Positions 46,076 to 55,002 of a stretch of DNA of 64,000 nucleotides are shown here, in pieces. Position 1 is the first letter of the stretch, and each line of letters opens with the position of its first letter. A program made the position numbers and the translations under genes. The stretch lies in contig NZ_JQCR01000002.1 in NCBI RefSeq assembly GCF_000757885.1, forward strand, positions 2,542,001-2,606,000. The letters run 5' to 3'. The stretch is from Paenibacillus wynnii. GTDB taxonomy: Bacteria > Bacillota > Bacilli > Paenibacillales > Paenibacillaceae. The notes under the pieces were generated by a model. It did not search any database and had not been told where the DNA came from. It was given only the letters and a program-made list of their open reading frames with translations.

Positions 46076-46979
46076 AACCTTCTTGCGGCATGTGCGGGAA
46101 GGCTTCAGAAATGTATTCCGCAACGGCTGGATGTCGGTGGCTTCCATCACGTCCATTGTCGTCTCTCTATTCGTGCTAGGTGTATTTATTTTGCTTGTTC
46201 TGAATGTGAATGCTATAGCCGATAAAGCGGACAGTCAGGTACAGATTAATGTGCATCTGACCCTTAATACGGAACAGAAGCTGCGTGAAGCACTGCAGAA
46301 TGAAATCGGCAGTATGCTGGAGGTCAGCAAGATTGAATTTATCTCTAAGGACCAAGGTCTTCAGGAATTCCGGGACAGCTTGGGCGAAGAAGCCGCAGAT
46401 CTATTAGATGGATTCGATAAAGACAACAATCCTCTACCGGATACCTTAAGGGTGGAAGTCGTTCAGCCTACTACCGTTCCGTTTGTCGCCGAGAAAATTC
46501 TAGCGCTCAACGAGACGCATGCTGAGAAACCCATCTATAAAGTGAAATACGGTAAGGGTTCGATAGAGACCTTGTTCAAAATCACCAAAGCAGTCCGCAA
46601 CATCGGTTTTATTTTTGTAGCAGGACTTGGACTGATGTCGATGTTCCTCATCTCTAATACGATCCGGGTAACCATTCTTGCAAGGCGTAAGGAGATCGGT
46701 ATTATGAAGCTGGTGGGAGCGACTAATTATTTTATTCGCTGGCCCTTCTTTATAGAAGGGGCACTTATCGGTTTTATCGGTTCCATGGTCACTGTGATTG
46801 CATTGTATATCGGCTACAGCAGTTTGGTAGCTTCGGTCCAAGGTGATCCTATGCTGGGGATTCAACTGATCGCTTTTGAAGATATTTGGCTTCAAATATG
46901 CGGGTTACTGGTTGGCCTTGGGGTAACGATCGGCGTATGGGGAAGTACCGTTTCTATTCGCAAGTTCTTGAAAGTATAA
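46065..46979 (+). CDS. ftsX: FtsX, cell-division ABC permease
   Basis: 304 residues, four membrane segments (about 22-48, 180-200, 225-250, 275-295) with the large extracellular loop between the first two that contacts hydrolases. Typical motifs include RHVREGFRNVFRNGWMSVAS and ARRKEIGIMKLVGATNYFI. Translationally coupled to ftsE. The next gene encodes a likely target hydrolase. Confidence 0.95.
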   Translation: MNFKTFLRHVREGFRNVFRNGWMSVASITSIVVSLFVLGVFILLVLNVNAIADKADSQVQINVHLTLNTEQKLREALQNEIGSMLEVSKIEFISKDQGLQEFRDSLGEEAADLLDGFDKDNNPLPDTLRVEVVQPTTVPFVAEKILALNETHAEKPIYKVKYGKGSIETLFKITKAVRNIGFIFVAGLGLMSMFLISNTIRVTILARRKEIGIMKLVGATNYFIRWPFFIEGALIGFIGSMVTVIALYIGYSSLVASVQGDPMLGIQLIAFEDIWLQICGLLVGLGVTIGVWGSTVSIRKFLKV

Positions 46980-47040
46980 CGAATCAATTGGATTTATTAG
47001 AAATCATTCATTTATTAGGATAAAGGACGGGGAGTGCGAG

Positions 47041-48324
47041 TTGAAAAAAATTGCTGCCGGTTTAGCTGTAATGTTGCTGGCTGTCACCATATACCAGCCC
47101 TCTGACGGATATGCCAAGAAGACTAGTGTGGCTCAAATCGACAAGCAGTTGAAACAGCTGCAAAAGGAAGTACAAGAAGCCAAGGCGCAGCAGGAAAAGG
47201 CGGATTCCCGCAACCAGGAAGCCAAACACTATAAGAATAAAACCACTCTTAATCTGCAATACGTGCTGGATCAAATTAACTCTGTTAAAGGGGATATGAC
47301 GGAAACTTCGAACAAGCTTGCCGCAACAGAGGACTCACTGAAGGCAACCACACTTGAGCTTGAGGCTGCGGAGGAGCGTGTAGCTTCCCGCGAGAAGCTG
47401 CTTGAATCCCGTGTTCGGTTGATGTATATCGATGGAGGAGTATCTTACCTTGACGTACTGATGGCTTCTACGAGCTTCACTGACTTTCTGGATCGGGCCG
47501 ATTCGCTGAAAAGCATTGTGGACCAGGATCAGGATTTGCTGGTTCAGCATAAGACGGACAAGCTTACGGTCATTGGCAAAAAGCAGGAACTTGAAGGCCA
47601 ATATGCTCAGGCTAAACAGCTATATACAGATTTGGAGTCACAGCGGAGCTTGCTGAAAGAGAAGGAAGATGAGAAACAGGAACTTATCGCTTTTTACGAT
47701 GAGGAAATCCATCAAACCGATGATATCAGCGAAGAGCAAAATGCGAAGCTTGTAGAGTTGGCTAGTGTTCGTTCTACGCTGGAACAGAAGAAGGACAAGC
47801 TGAAGGCTGAAGAAGCAGCGCGTAGAGCGGCTGCGGCAAAAGCAAAAGCTGCCCGCAAAGCAGCTGCAAGGAAGGCGGCATCGGCATCATCATCCTCTTC
47901 AAAGACTGCTGCCGCGTATTCCGGGGGGGATGGGCCGCTGTTGCTGCCAGTAGGGTCAGCCAGAATATCTTCTCCTTTTGGGCCTCGAACGCATCCGGTT
48001 ACGGGTGAGGTAGGCAAGGTACACACTGGTGTTGACTTTGCAGTCGGACAAGGGACTGACATTCATGCGGCTGATTCCGGTACCGTTCTAGTCGCCGAAT
48101 GGTGGAGCGGGTATGGTTACTGTGTCATTATCGATCACGGCGGCGGCATGTGGACGTTGTATGGGCATATTCGTGAGGGCGGTCTTAAAGTTAAGGCTGG
48201 AGACAGCGTAGCCCGCGGTGAAGTCATCGCCGAGTCGGGATCTACAGGCCGTTCGACAGGGCCTCACCTTCATTTTGAAGTACGTATTGATGGTAAAGCA
48301 GTAGACCCAATGCCTTATCTGTAA
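47041..48324 (+). CDS. Secreted coiled-coil M23 peptidase (EnvC-like), probable FtsEX partner
   Basis: 427 residues: signal peptide (MKKIAAGLAVMLLAVTIYQP), a coiled coil of about 200 residues (27-270), an Ala/Lys/Ser-rich linker (about 258-290), and a C-terminal M23 endopeptidase. The zinc residues HTGVD and HLH (GPHLHFEV) are intact, unlike in the catalytically inert LytM domain of some EnvC proteins. Coiled coil plus M23 is the EnvC build, and the place after ftsX suggests FtsEX-controlled peptidoglycan cleavage. TTG start behind GGGGAG. Confidence 0.88.
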   Translation: MKKIAAGLAVMLLAVTIYQPSDGYAKKTSVAQIDKQLKQLQKEVQEAKAQQEKADSRNQEAKHYKNKTTLNLQYVLDQINSVKGDMTETSNKLAATEDSLKATTLELEAAEERVASREKLLESRVRLMYIDGGVSYLDVLMASTSFTDFLDRADSLKSIVDQDQDLLVQHKTDKLTVIGKKQELEGQYAQAKQLYTDLESQRSLLKEKEDEKQELIAFYDEEIHQTDDISEEQNAKLVELASVRSTLEQKKDKLKAEEAARRAAAAKAKAARKAAARKAASASSSSSKTAAAYSGGDGPLLLPVGSARISSPFGPRTHPVTGEVGKVHTGVDFAVGQGTDIHAADSGTVLVAEWWSGYGYCVIIDHGGGMWTLYGHIREGGLKVKAGDSVARGEVIAESGSTGRSTGPHLHFEVRIDGKAVDPMPYL

Positions 48325-48441
48325 TTTAAGGACTCATAAATATTAATTAAGCGTACGGCATATACTGGAAGAGATACCGTTCCTGACTGGACGGACTTAG
48401 ATGAATTTACTAGATGGACAAGAAGGGACGGTGGGGATCTC

Positions 48442-49911
48442 ATGTTAAAAAAAAGCACAGCGGCGTTTATGGTTATCGCCGCCCTGCTATGCGGAAGCTT
48501 GCTGACGCTGGGAGTAACCAATGGTTACAGCCTTTTTTCCGGACAGGCAGCAGGAGAAGGCCTGATATCGTCCGTTAAGAGCAATGGTCTTCAGCAGAAA
48601 GAATCCCAGAAGTTAGGAACCGCCCTGAGTTTGATTGAGGGTAATTACTATGAGACCGTAGACCGGGACAAGCTGATCGACGGTGCTGTCAACGGTATGA
48701 TGGAGGCACTGGGTGATCCTTATTCCAACTATATGGGTAAGGAGACCGCGAAACAGTTCGAAGAAAGCATTGAAGGCTCTTTCTCGGGCATTGGAGCAGA
48801 AGTTTCCTCTGATAACGGTAAGGTAGTGGTTGTATCGCCCATTAAAGGCTCGCCGGCAGAAAAGGCTGGAGTACAACCGAAGGATATTATTATATCCGTA
48901 AATGGTGAATCACTGGATGGTTTAGAGCTGAATGCGGCTGTAGCCAAAATTCGGGGACCCAAGGGCAGCAAGGCAACACTGAAAATTGTGCGTTCCGGCT
49001 CGGCAGAACCGCTTGAGCTAATCATCACCCGTGATGATGTGAAGCTAGAGACCGTCTATGCCAAGATGGAGAAGGACGGGGTCGGCGTTATCGAAGTGAC
49101 CCAGTTCTCACTGAATACGGGAGACCGCTTCAAGGAAGAACTTAGCAAGCTGGAGAAGCAGGGCCTCAAGGGACTTGTCATTGACGTTCGTAACGATCCA
49201 GGCGGCGTATTGCCGATTGTAATCGAGATGGCTGAACAATTTGTACCTTCCGGCAAAGCTATTGTTATGGTTGAAGATAAAGATAAACAACGTGAAGTCA
49301 GTACCTCCAAGGGATCTGGAAAAGCCTATCCTGTGGTAGTGCTTATGAATAAAGGCAGTGCGAGCGCTTCGGAAATTCTGGCGGGTGCGTTACAGCAATC
49401 GGCAGGAGCTAAGCTCATCGGCGATAATTCCTTTGGTAAGGGAACGGTACAGACCAGCTTCGACAAGCAGTTAGGTGATGGAAGCTTATTGAAGATTACC
49501 ATAGCGAAATGGTTAACACCGAATGGAACATGGATTCACGGTAAAGGGATTAAGCCGGATATCGCCGTAGCTCAGCCGGAGTATTTCTCGGTGGCGCCTA
49601 TTAACAAGAGCGCGACGCTGCAATATAACATGAACAGCGCGGATGTGAAGAGTGCTCAGGTGATGCTGGACGGATTAGGTTATAAACCTGGCCGTAAAGA
49701 TGGGTATTTTGATACCGGCACGAAAAATGCGGTGAAGAAATTCCAAGCCGCAGCCAAGCTGGATTCTACAGGTATTATTAACGCCAAGACCGCAGAGGCA
49801 CTGGAGCTGGCGTTGATCAAAATCATTCAAGACCCAGTTAATGACAATCAACGGAACAAGGGAATTGAAGAGATTCGGAAGGAAATTAAGGCCGCAACGT
49901 CGAAAAAATAA
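48442..49911 (+). CDS. ctpB: S41 carboxy-terminal processing protease (CtpA/CtpB)
   Basis: 489 residues: N-terminal membrane anchor or signal (AAFMVIAALLCGSLLTLGVT), PDZ domain (about 115-200), S41 core and a C-terminal peptidoglycan-binding domain (VKSAQVMLDGLGYKPGRKDG). The catalytic pair is Ser308 in GSASASE and Lys333 in FGKG, 25 residues apart as in B. subtilis CtpB. There it cleaves SpoIVFA to trigger sigma-K; vegetative roles are also likely. Position before minJ is conserved. Confidence 0.93.
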   Translation: MLKKSTAAFMVIAALLCGSLLTLGVTNGYSLFSGQAAGEGLISSVKSNGLQQKESQKLGTALSLIEGNYYETVDRDKLIDGAVNGMMEALGDPYSNYMGKETAKQFEESIEGSFSGIGAEVSSDNGKVVVVSPIKGSPAEKAGVQPKDIIISVNGESLDGLELNAAVAKIRGPKGSKATLKIVRSGSAEPLELIITRDDVKLETVYAKMEKDGVGVIEVTQFSLNTGDRFKEELSKLEKQGLKGLVIDVRNDPGGVLPIVIEMAEQFVPSGKAIVMVEDKDKQREVSTSKGSGKAYPVVVLMNKGSASASEILAGALQQSAGAKLIGDNSFGKGTVQTSFDKQLGDGSLLKITIAKWLTPNGTWIHGKGIKPDIAVAQPEYFSVAPINKSATLQYNMNSADVKSAQVMLDGLGYKPGRKDGYFDTGTKNAVKKFQAAAKLDSTGIINAKTAEALELALIKIIQDPVNDNQRNKGIEEIRKEIKAATSKK

Positions 49912-49922
49912 GATAGCTTAAA

Positions 49923-49951
49923 AGAAGGCTGAAGTCAGCCTTCTTTTTTTC
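49923..49951 (+). terminator. Terminator after ctpB
   Basis: AGAAGGCTGA and TCAGCCTTCT form a perfect 10-bp stem with a 2-nt gap, followed by TTTTTT. Confidence 0.92.
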
Positions 49952-50079
49952 TAGTAAGATAACTGCAAACGTCTACTTAACAAATGTCATCAGAGGACAT
50001 TGATTATACTAGGAAATCTGCGGGTTCACGCGATGGTAGGGAGTCGGGGTAAAAGGAGAAGGGAGCTGCTATCTCAGCT

Positions 50080-50178
50080 TCAATTTAGAGCTCATCCTAG
50101 AGCATAGCTAAGAGCACAAGTTAGAGCACAGCCTAGAACGCAACCTCAATTCTAGCCTCAACCGTAGCCGCAGCCTTA
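50080..50178. repeat. Low-complexity direct repeats in the ctpB-minJ spacer
   Basis: Words AGAGCACA, AGCATAGC, AGCCTAGAA, AACCTCAA and AGCCGCAGCC recur with a drifting period of about 11-14 bp. No start-stop frame of note crosses it. Together with the palindrome array this fills the 594-bp spacer 49912-50505. Confidence 0.6.
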
Positions 50179-50180
50179 AT

Positions 50181-50367
50181 TTAATTGCACTTTATACACT
50201 TATTTGGCTCGAAAATGGCCGGAATGAAGCTTTAGTTGCACTTTATACACTTAAATAACCACCGAATAGGGTTTTCGGCCCTATTTGGGAGAAATAGCTG
50301 CACAGAGTACAATTAGACTACCGTGTGCGTTAGAATGGCTGCTTTTAGTTGTATGAAGTGCAATTAA
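50181..50367. repeat. Four-unit palindrome array, copy B (187 bp)
   Basis: Units at 50181-50203, 50232-50254, 50294-50316 and 50345-50367; centres 51, 62 and 51 bp apart, as in copy A. Cores are TTGCACTTTATACACTTA in the first two units, CTGCACAGAGTACAATTAG and TTGTATGAAGTGCAATTAA in the last two, which read in the opposite sense. A further hairpin (AATAGGG, 7-nt loop, CCCTATT) sits at the exact middle of the 39-bp central spacer. Confidence 0.88.
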
Positions 50368-50517
50368 ATCAATATAAATATGTGTTAAGACCGCGGTTTA
50401 GTGATTAGCGAGAGGTTTGATTAGCTACTGAAAAATTGTGGTGTTACTTAGGATTAAAGTTTAAGCCTAATTAATCAACAGGAGCGAGCACTTAATATAA
50501 GGAGCGTGACGAAAGTT

Positions 50518-51843
50518 TTGAATGTGAATGTTATTCCAGAACTGCTCGGAAGCTTGGGCAATGCCGTCTTACAACTGCTTACACAGCCTTATTATTATAT
50601 TGCGCTTATATTTATTGCCCTTTATTATCGCAGACAGGTAGTACTTGAACGTAAGCTGGTGCATGTTAAGCTGCACAGTTGGGGGAAAGAAACGTGGCGT
50701 ACGGTATGGACGGGTCTTGTTATGGGACTTGTGGTATCCGTTGCTGCGGTGCTGCTGGGAGTATCTCTGTCGAGTACGGCCGTAGTAATTATTTGGGTAG
50801 TGACGCTCTTATTGCTGCTAGTGCGAGTCCGCTATTTATGCTTTGCCTACTCTATCGGTCTGATAGGCATTATTCAATTTATAGTCTCATTTGTTCCAAA
50901 AGGTCAATCCAGTGGATGGCTGGGCGGTTTGGTGAATGCTGTTAGGGAGATCGATGTGCCGGCTCTGCTGGTGCTGACTGCTCTGCTTCACCTTGCGGAG
51001 GCGCTTCTGGTGCGGAGGCAGGGGGCCAAGCTGGCATCGCCGCTCTTCCTGGAAGGGAAGCGCGGGAAGGTTGTCGGCGGCTACCAGCTGCAGGCATTCT
51101 GGCCGCTGCCGCTGTTCCTGCTGATTCCCGCCGGAGCGGGAATCGGAGAGCTGCCATGGCACCCGCTGCTGGGCGGCGGCCTTGGCCTGGTGTCCTTGCC
51201 CGTCATCATCGGCTTCGGCGAGATGACGCAGGGCATGCTCCCGCGGCACAAGGCCGCCCGCACCTCAGGACGATTGCTGCTATACAGCATCGTCCTGCTG
51301 GGCTTAAGCCTGCTTGCCGCGTGGTGGAGCCCGCTGACGCTGCTCGCAGCGCTTGCAGCGGTAACCCTGCACGAAGGGCTGATCTGGTGGAGCGCTCTGG
51401 AGGAGCGCACCACCAGCCCCATCTTCGTGCATCCACAGCACGGCCTCAAGATCTTGGCCGTGCTGCCTGAGAGTCCGGCGCAGGAGCTTGGCATCCTGCC
51501 CGGCGAGGTCCTGCTTAAGGTCAACGGGACCCTGTTGACCCGCAAAGCGCAGCTGCATGAGGCGCTGCGCATGAACCCGGCATTTTGCAAGCTTGAGGTG
51601 CAAAATGCCGAGGGGGAAAGCAAGTATATGCAACGGCCCATCTACGATGGTGATCACCATCAGCTTGGAATCATACTGGCGCCAGAGACGGATGAAGATA
51701 TAACCATACACGCCTACCCTTCAAGTATATATGGGATAGTAGGCATGAATACGGGTGCAACAAGCAAGCGTGAACAATCATTGGCTGCTTCATCATCATC
51801 AGTACCCTTACGCAATAAGGATACTGAATCGGCGAAAGGGTAA
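50518..51843 (+). CDS. minJ: MinJ-like topological determinant of cell division (PDZ)
   Basis: In B. subtilis MinJ bridges DivIVA and MinD at poles and septa. This protein of about 441 residues has six or more membrane segments in the first 290 residues and a C-terminal PDZ domain (LKILAVLPESPAQELGILPG, then EVLLKVNGTLL). Position after ctpB matches B. subtilis. TTG 50518 is preferred because AAGGAG at 50499-50504 is directly against the alternative GTG 50506. The segment of about 50940-51600 is far richer in G+C than its surroundings (41 of 60 bases at 51061-51120 against 27 of 60 at 50521-50580). Confidence 0.85.
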   Translation: MNVNVIPELLGSLGNAVLQLLTQPYYYIALIFIALYYRRQVVLERKLVHVKLHSWGKETWRTVWTGLVMGLVVSVAAVLLGVSLSSTAVVIIWVVTLLLLLVRVRYLCFAYSIGLIGIIQFIVSFVPKGQSSGWLGGLVNAVREIDVPALLVLTALLHLAEALLVRRQGAKLASPLFLEGKRGKVVGGYQLQAFWPLPLFLLIPAGAGIGELPWHPLLGGGLGLVSLPVIIGFGEMTQGMLPRHKAARTSGRLLLYSIVLLGLSLLAAWWSPLTLLAALAAVTLHEGLIWWSALEERTTSPIFVHPQHGLKILAVLPESPAQELGILPGEVLLKVNGTLLTRKAQLHEALRMNPAFCKLEVQNAEGESKYMQRPIYDGDHHQLGIILAPETDEDITIHAYPSSIYGIVGMNTGATSKREQSLAASSSSVPLRNKDTESAKG

Positions 51844-51923
51844 CCTATATTTGGCCTATTTCAGGGAAGAAAGAGCAGCTTAACTATTCCAAAGTGAACG
51901 AACCCACAAGTTTCTGCTCTTCA

Positions 51924-51960
51924 AGAGGCCCATGCTACATATAGCATGGGCCTCTTTTTC
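51924..51960. terminator. Terminator between minJ and the convergent response regulator gene
   Basis: AGAGGCCCATGCT and AGCATGGGCCTCT, a perfect 13-bp stem, followed by TTTTTC. Likely to serve minJ. Confidence 0.92.
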
Positions 51961-52009
51961 ATTAACTAACACTGCGGCATAAGTGTTAATTCTGCTCCAC
52001 AGCTACCCA

Positions 52010-52660
52010 TCAACGTTGATTCTTCAGGTAGAATATCGCAATTTGTGTACGATCACGCAGGCCGAGTTTGCTTAATATATCGGTGATATAGTTTTTGATG
52101 GTCCCCTCACTTAGAAAAAGCTTACCGGCAATTTCCTTATTGGAATGTCCATCGGCGATGGAAGCGACCACCGCTTGCTCGGCTTTGGTTAATCCGTAGG
52201 AATCCAGCGATGAAGGTTTTACAGCTTCGATGGATGGAGCAAGTTGCAGGAATGTGGCCAACTTACGTGCGATATCCGGGTGAATGAGCATATTGCCCTC
52301 ATGTACGGTTTTGATACCTTGAATGATGCGGTCTGGCGGTATATTCTTGAGCAGGTATCCGCTGGCTCCGTTCCGGAGGGCCTCAATAATATATTCGTCA
52401 TCATCAAAGGTTGTCAGCATAAGCACCGATATCTGTGGAAAAGCCTCCTTAATCATTCGGGTTCCTTCGACTCCGCCGCATACGGGCATCCTGATATCCA
52501 TGAGGACAACATCGGCTTCAATACCGCTCTTCAGCAGTTCTAAAGCTTCGCTCCCATTGCATGCAGCCCCCGTAACTTCAATGTTTGGATCTAGTCCGAT
52601 CAACACCCTCAAGCTTTCCCGAATAAAAGAATCGTCATCTGCAATCAATACCTGAATCAT
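52010..52660 (-). CDS. NarL/LuxR-family response regulator (LnrK/DesR-like)
   Basis: 216 residues. Receiver domain with acidic pocket DDD (8-10), phosphoacceptor Asp55 in VVLMDIRMP and Lys in GYLLKNIP; C-terminal LuxR-type helix-turn-helix (LTKAEQAVVASIADGHSNKE, then FLSEGTIKNYITDILSKLG). Transcribed with the kinase gene 49 nt upstream. The divergent ABC operon is the obvious target. Confidence 0.92.
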   Translation of the reverse strand: MIQVLIADDDSFIRESLRVLIGLDPNIEVTGAACNGSEALELLKSGIEADVVLMDIRMPVCGGVEGTRMIKEAFPQISVLMLTTFDDDEYIIEALRNGASGYLLKNIPPDRIIQGIKTVHEGNMLIHPDIARKLATFLQLAPSIEAVKPSSLDSYGLTKAEQAVVASIADGHSNKEIAGKLFLSEGTIKNYITDILSKLGLRDRTQIAIFYLKNQR

Positions 52661-52709
52661 ATTAAGCTAGTCACCTCTACCATCTCATCTATTCTCTAAT
52701 CTCATGTCC

Positions 52710-53867
52710 TTATCTAATCTCACTTTGCTTAACCACAGGAAGTCTTGTTATTACTGTAAAATAGGGTTCCAACCGCAGATCTAGAACCCCGTTAATAAGC
52801 CGGGTTCTTTCGGTCATCCCCTTTAGCCCCATGCCGCCGGAGCGTTGGAGCTTGCTTAGTTCTTCACCATGGGGCAGGACACCGTTGTTGCTGACCTCCA
52901 TCGTAATTTCCAACTCGCTATAGCGTACCTTTATTCGAATTTCTGTTGCTCCTCCATGCCGCAGACCGTTCGTGATGGCTTCCCGTGCATTTTTGTACAA
53001 GACCACCTGAATGCTTGGGTAGAGCTGGAAAGGTACCCCCTCCGCAGTGTAGGAAGTGACTATACCGGTATCCCGTCCTGTTTCCTCCAGCAGCCGATCT
53101 AAAGCGTAGGCGCCCTCCAGTTGAGGGGCGTAATTAATACGCTTAACTGCTGAACGCATGTCATCCATGCTGGCAGACACCTGATCGCGGATCTGACCCA
53201 TCAGGGCCATGCCTGTGTCGGGTGAGCTGGGAAGGGTATGTATCGCTGCCTCCATCATCATCTTTACACGGATCAGCCGATGCCCGATATCATCGTGCAG
53301 CTGGCGAGATATGCGTACTCTTTCCTCGGATTGAGCGGCGTTCTCCACCTGAGCAGCATATTGCAGCAGTCTATTGCGGGTCTCATCCAGTTCGAAATGT
53401 CGTTTGCGGAGCTCATCATACAGGAGCAGTGTTTCTTCACGACCGCGCGCCGCCCGGTTAAGTTGGGCCGTAAGAATAGCTGCGAGAAGAAAGGTGATGT
53501 TGATGTAAGCTAGCAAGAGCGGGGTAGCGCCCATAAATGCAACATTTATTAAGATCAAATGAATACTGGTCAGCAAATTAGGTATGTACCGAGGCCCCAG
53601 CTGTGAATAAAAAAGCAGTGCAGAAACCGCCGGGAAGAGCATTAAGCTGCCGTATTCATGGCATAGCCAAGCTGTAAATAACAACTCCATAGAGCCAGTA
53701 AGCGCTGAGTATATCCCGGGAAGCTTAAGTCCCAGCGACACTAACAGCAACAGGAGCAAAAAGTGCAGCGTAAACATTCCATCATCCACGTATTCAAGGA
53801 CGTAAGAAGTAATAAATGAAGGTACAATAATAAGTCCGTATCGCAAAATACTCAGCTCTCGGGTCAC
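52710..53867 (-). CDS. DesK/LnrJ-type sensor histidine kinase
   Basis: 385 residues. Five or six short membrane segments fill residues 8-135, with almost no extracellular domain, as in kinases that sense membrane state or lipophilic drugs. HisKA_3 dimerisation region with His191 in ISRQLHDDIGHRL; HATPase_c with N-box NAREAITNGLRHGG and G-box SGGMGLKGMTERTRL. GTG start behind AAAGGATG. It pairs with the regulator downstream and lies divergent from the ABC exporter, like B. subtilis LnrJK-LnrLMN. Confidence 0.9.
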   Translation of the reverse strand: MTRELSILRYGLIIVPSFITSYVLEYVDDGMFTLHFLLLLLLVSLGLKLPGIYSALTGSMELLFTAWLCHEYGSLMLFPAVSALLFYSQLGPRYIPNLLTSIHLILINVAFMGATPLLLAYINITFLLAAILTAQLNRAARGREETLLLYDELRKRHFELDETRNRLLQYAAQVENAAQSEERVRISRQLHDDIGHRLIRVKMMMEAAIHTLPSSPDTGMALMGQIRDQVSASMDDMRSAVKRINYAPQLEGAYALDRLLEETGRDTGIVTSYTAEGVPFQLYPSIQVVLYKNAREAITNGLRHGGATEIRIKVRYSELEITMEVSNNGVLPHGEELSKLQRSGGMGLKGMTERTRLINGVLDLRLEPYFTVITRLPVVKQSEIR

Positions 53868-53940
53868 ACCGCGTCATCCTTTTTTATTTATTTAAAACGG
53901 TTTTCATTTCCATCTTAGCATATTTCCGCTTGGCAGCAGG

Positions 53941-53973
53941 AGATGACTTTTGTCACCCGCAGAAGATGACCTT
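53941..53973. promoter_or_regulatory. Direct repeat upstream of the ABC operon, candidate regulator site
   Basis: AGATGAC occurs at 53941 and 53964, 23 bp apart, and the first copy is part of the inverted pair TGAC-TTTT-GTCA. It lies in the divergent spacer between the kinase and the exporter genes. Confidence 0.3.
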
Positions 53974-54047
53974 ATGTACCTACATTTGCAGAGAAGAGGC
54001 GTTACAATGAGTGTATAGAAGTTCAAGAGAGACAGGAGAGATGGGCA

Positions 54048-54983
54048 ATGGCACTTGTAGTCGTGAATGATGCAGTGAAACGGTATGACGGTAAATTAAC
54101 GGTGGATCATGTCAATCTCAGCATTCAGCAAGGTGAGATTTTTGGATTACTCGGCCCGAATGGCGCGGGGAAAAGTACTACGATCAGCATGATTTGTGGA
54201 CTGCTCAAAATCGACGGCGGTGATATTCTCATCGATGGGGTTTCCGTTATTACCCATCCCTTAGAGGTTAAGAGAAGAATTGGGTTGGTTCCTCAGGAGC
54301 TGGCGCTTTATGATACGCTGACTGCCACTGAGAACGTTACCTTTTTCGGGAAATTATACGGTTTACGCGGAAAGTTATTGAAGGAGAGGGTAGCGGAAGC
54401 CTTGGAGTTTACGGGCCTCAGTGACCGGGCCAAGGAGAAACCTTCTACCTTCTCAGGTGGGATGAAAAGAAGACTCAATATCGCGTGTGCCATTATGCAC
54501 CGGCCGAAGCTGATTATTATGGATGAACCCACCGTCGGTATTGATCCCCAATCGCGGAATCATATCCTTGAATCGGTCAAGGCACTTAATAAAATGGGTT
54601 CTACTGTGATCTACACCAGTCACTATATGGAAGAGGTTGCCGCAATTTGTGACCGTGTAGCCATTATGGATAAAGGACATATTATCGCCTGCGGAACGGA
54701 AAAAGAGCTCCGCGAAAGGGTTGCCCAGGAGGAAAAAATCGTTATTAAAGCAACGAATATCAGTTCGGCATTGAAGGATGAATTAAGGCTCCATCCACGA
54801 ATCAGTCGTGTTGAGGTGAACGGTGACTTGGTCGAGCTCTATTTACCCTCTTCCCAATCCGAACTTCAGGATATTTTATTTATTTTTGCCAAACATGAAG
54901 GGGTTATTGGTTCTTTGCACATTGAGGAGCCTGATCTGGAGACCCTTTTTCTAAGCTTGACCGGACGGACATTGCGGGACTAA
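54048..54983 (+). CDS. ABC transporter ATPase (LnrL-like)
   Basis: 311 residues. Walker A GPNGAGKST near 38, signature FSGGMKRRL, Walker B LIIMDEPTVGIDP, H-loop YTSHYMEE. DrrA/CcmA-type drug-export ATPase with a C-terminal extension of about 90 residues. First gene of a three-gene operon with two permeases; the set matches B. subtilis LnrLMN, which exports linearmycin-type polyenes. The substrate here is not known. Confidence 0.88.
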   Translation: MALVVVNDAVKRYDGKLTVDHVNLSIQQGEIFGLLGPNGAGKSTTISMICGLLKIDGGDILIDGVSVITHPLEVKRRIGLVPQELALYDTLTATENVTFFGKLYGLRGKLLKERVAEALEFTGLSDRAKEKPSTFSGGMKRRLNIACAIMHRPKLIIMDEPTVGIDPQSRNHILESVKALNKMGSTVIYTSHYMEEVAAICDRVAIMDKGHIIACGTEKELRERVAQEEKIVIKATNISSALKDELRLHPRISRVEVNGDLVELYLPSSQSELQDILFIFAKHEGVIGSLHIEEPDLETLFLSLTGRTLRD

Positions 54984-55002
54984 AGGAGGAAGATGAATAG
55001 AT

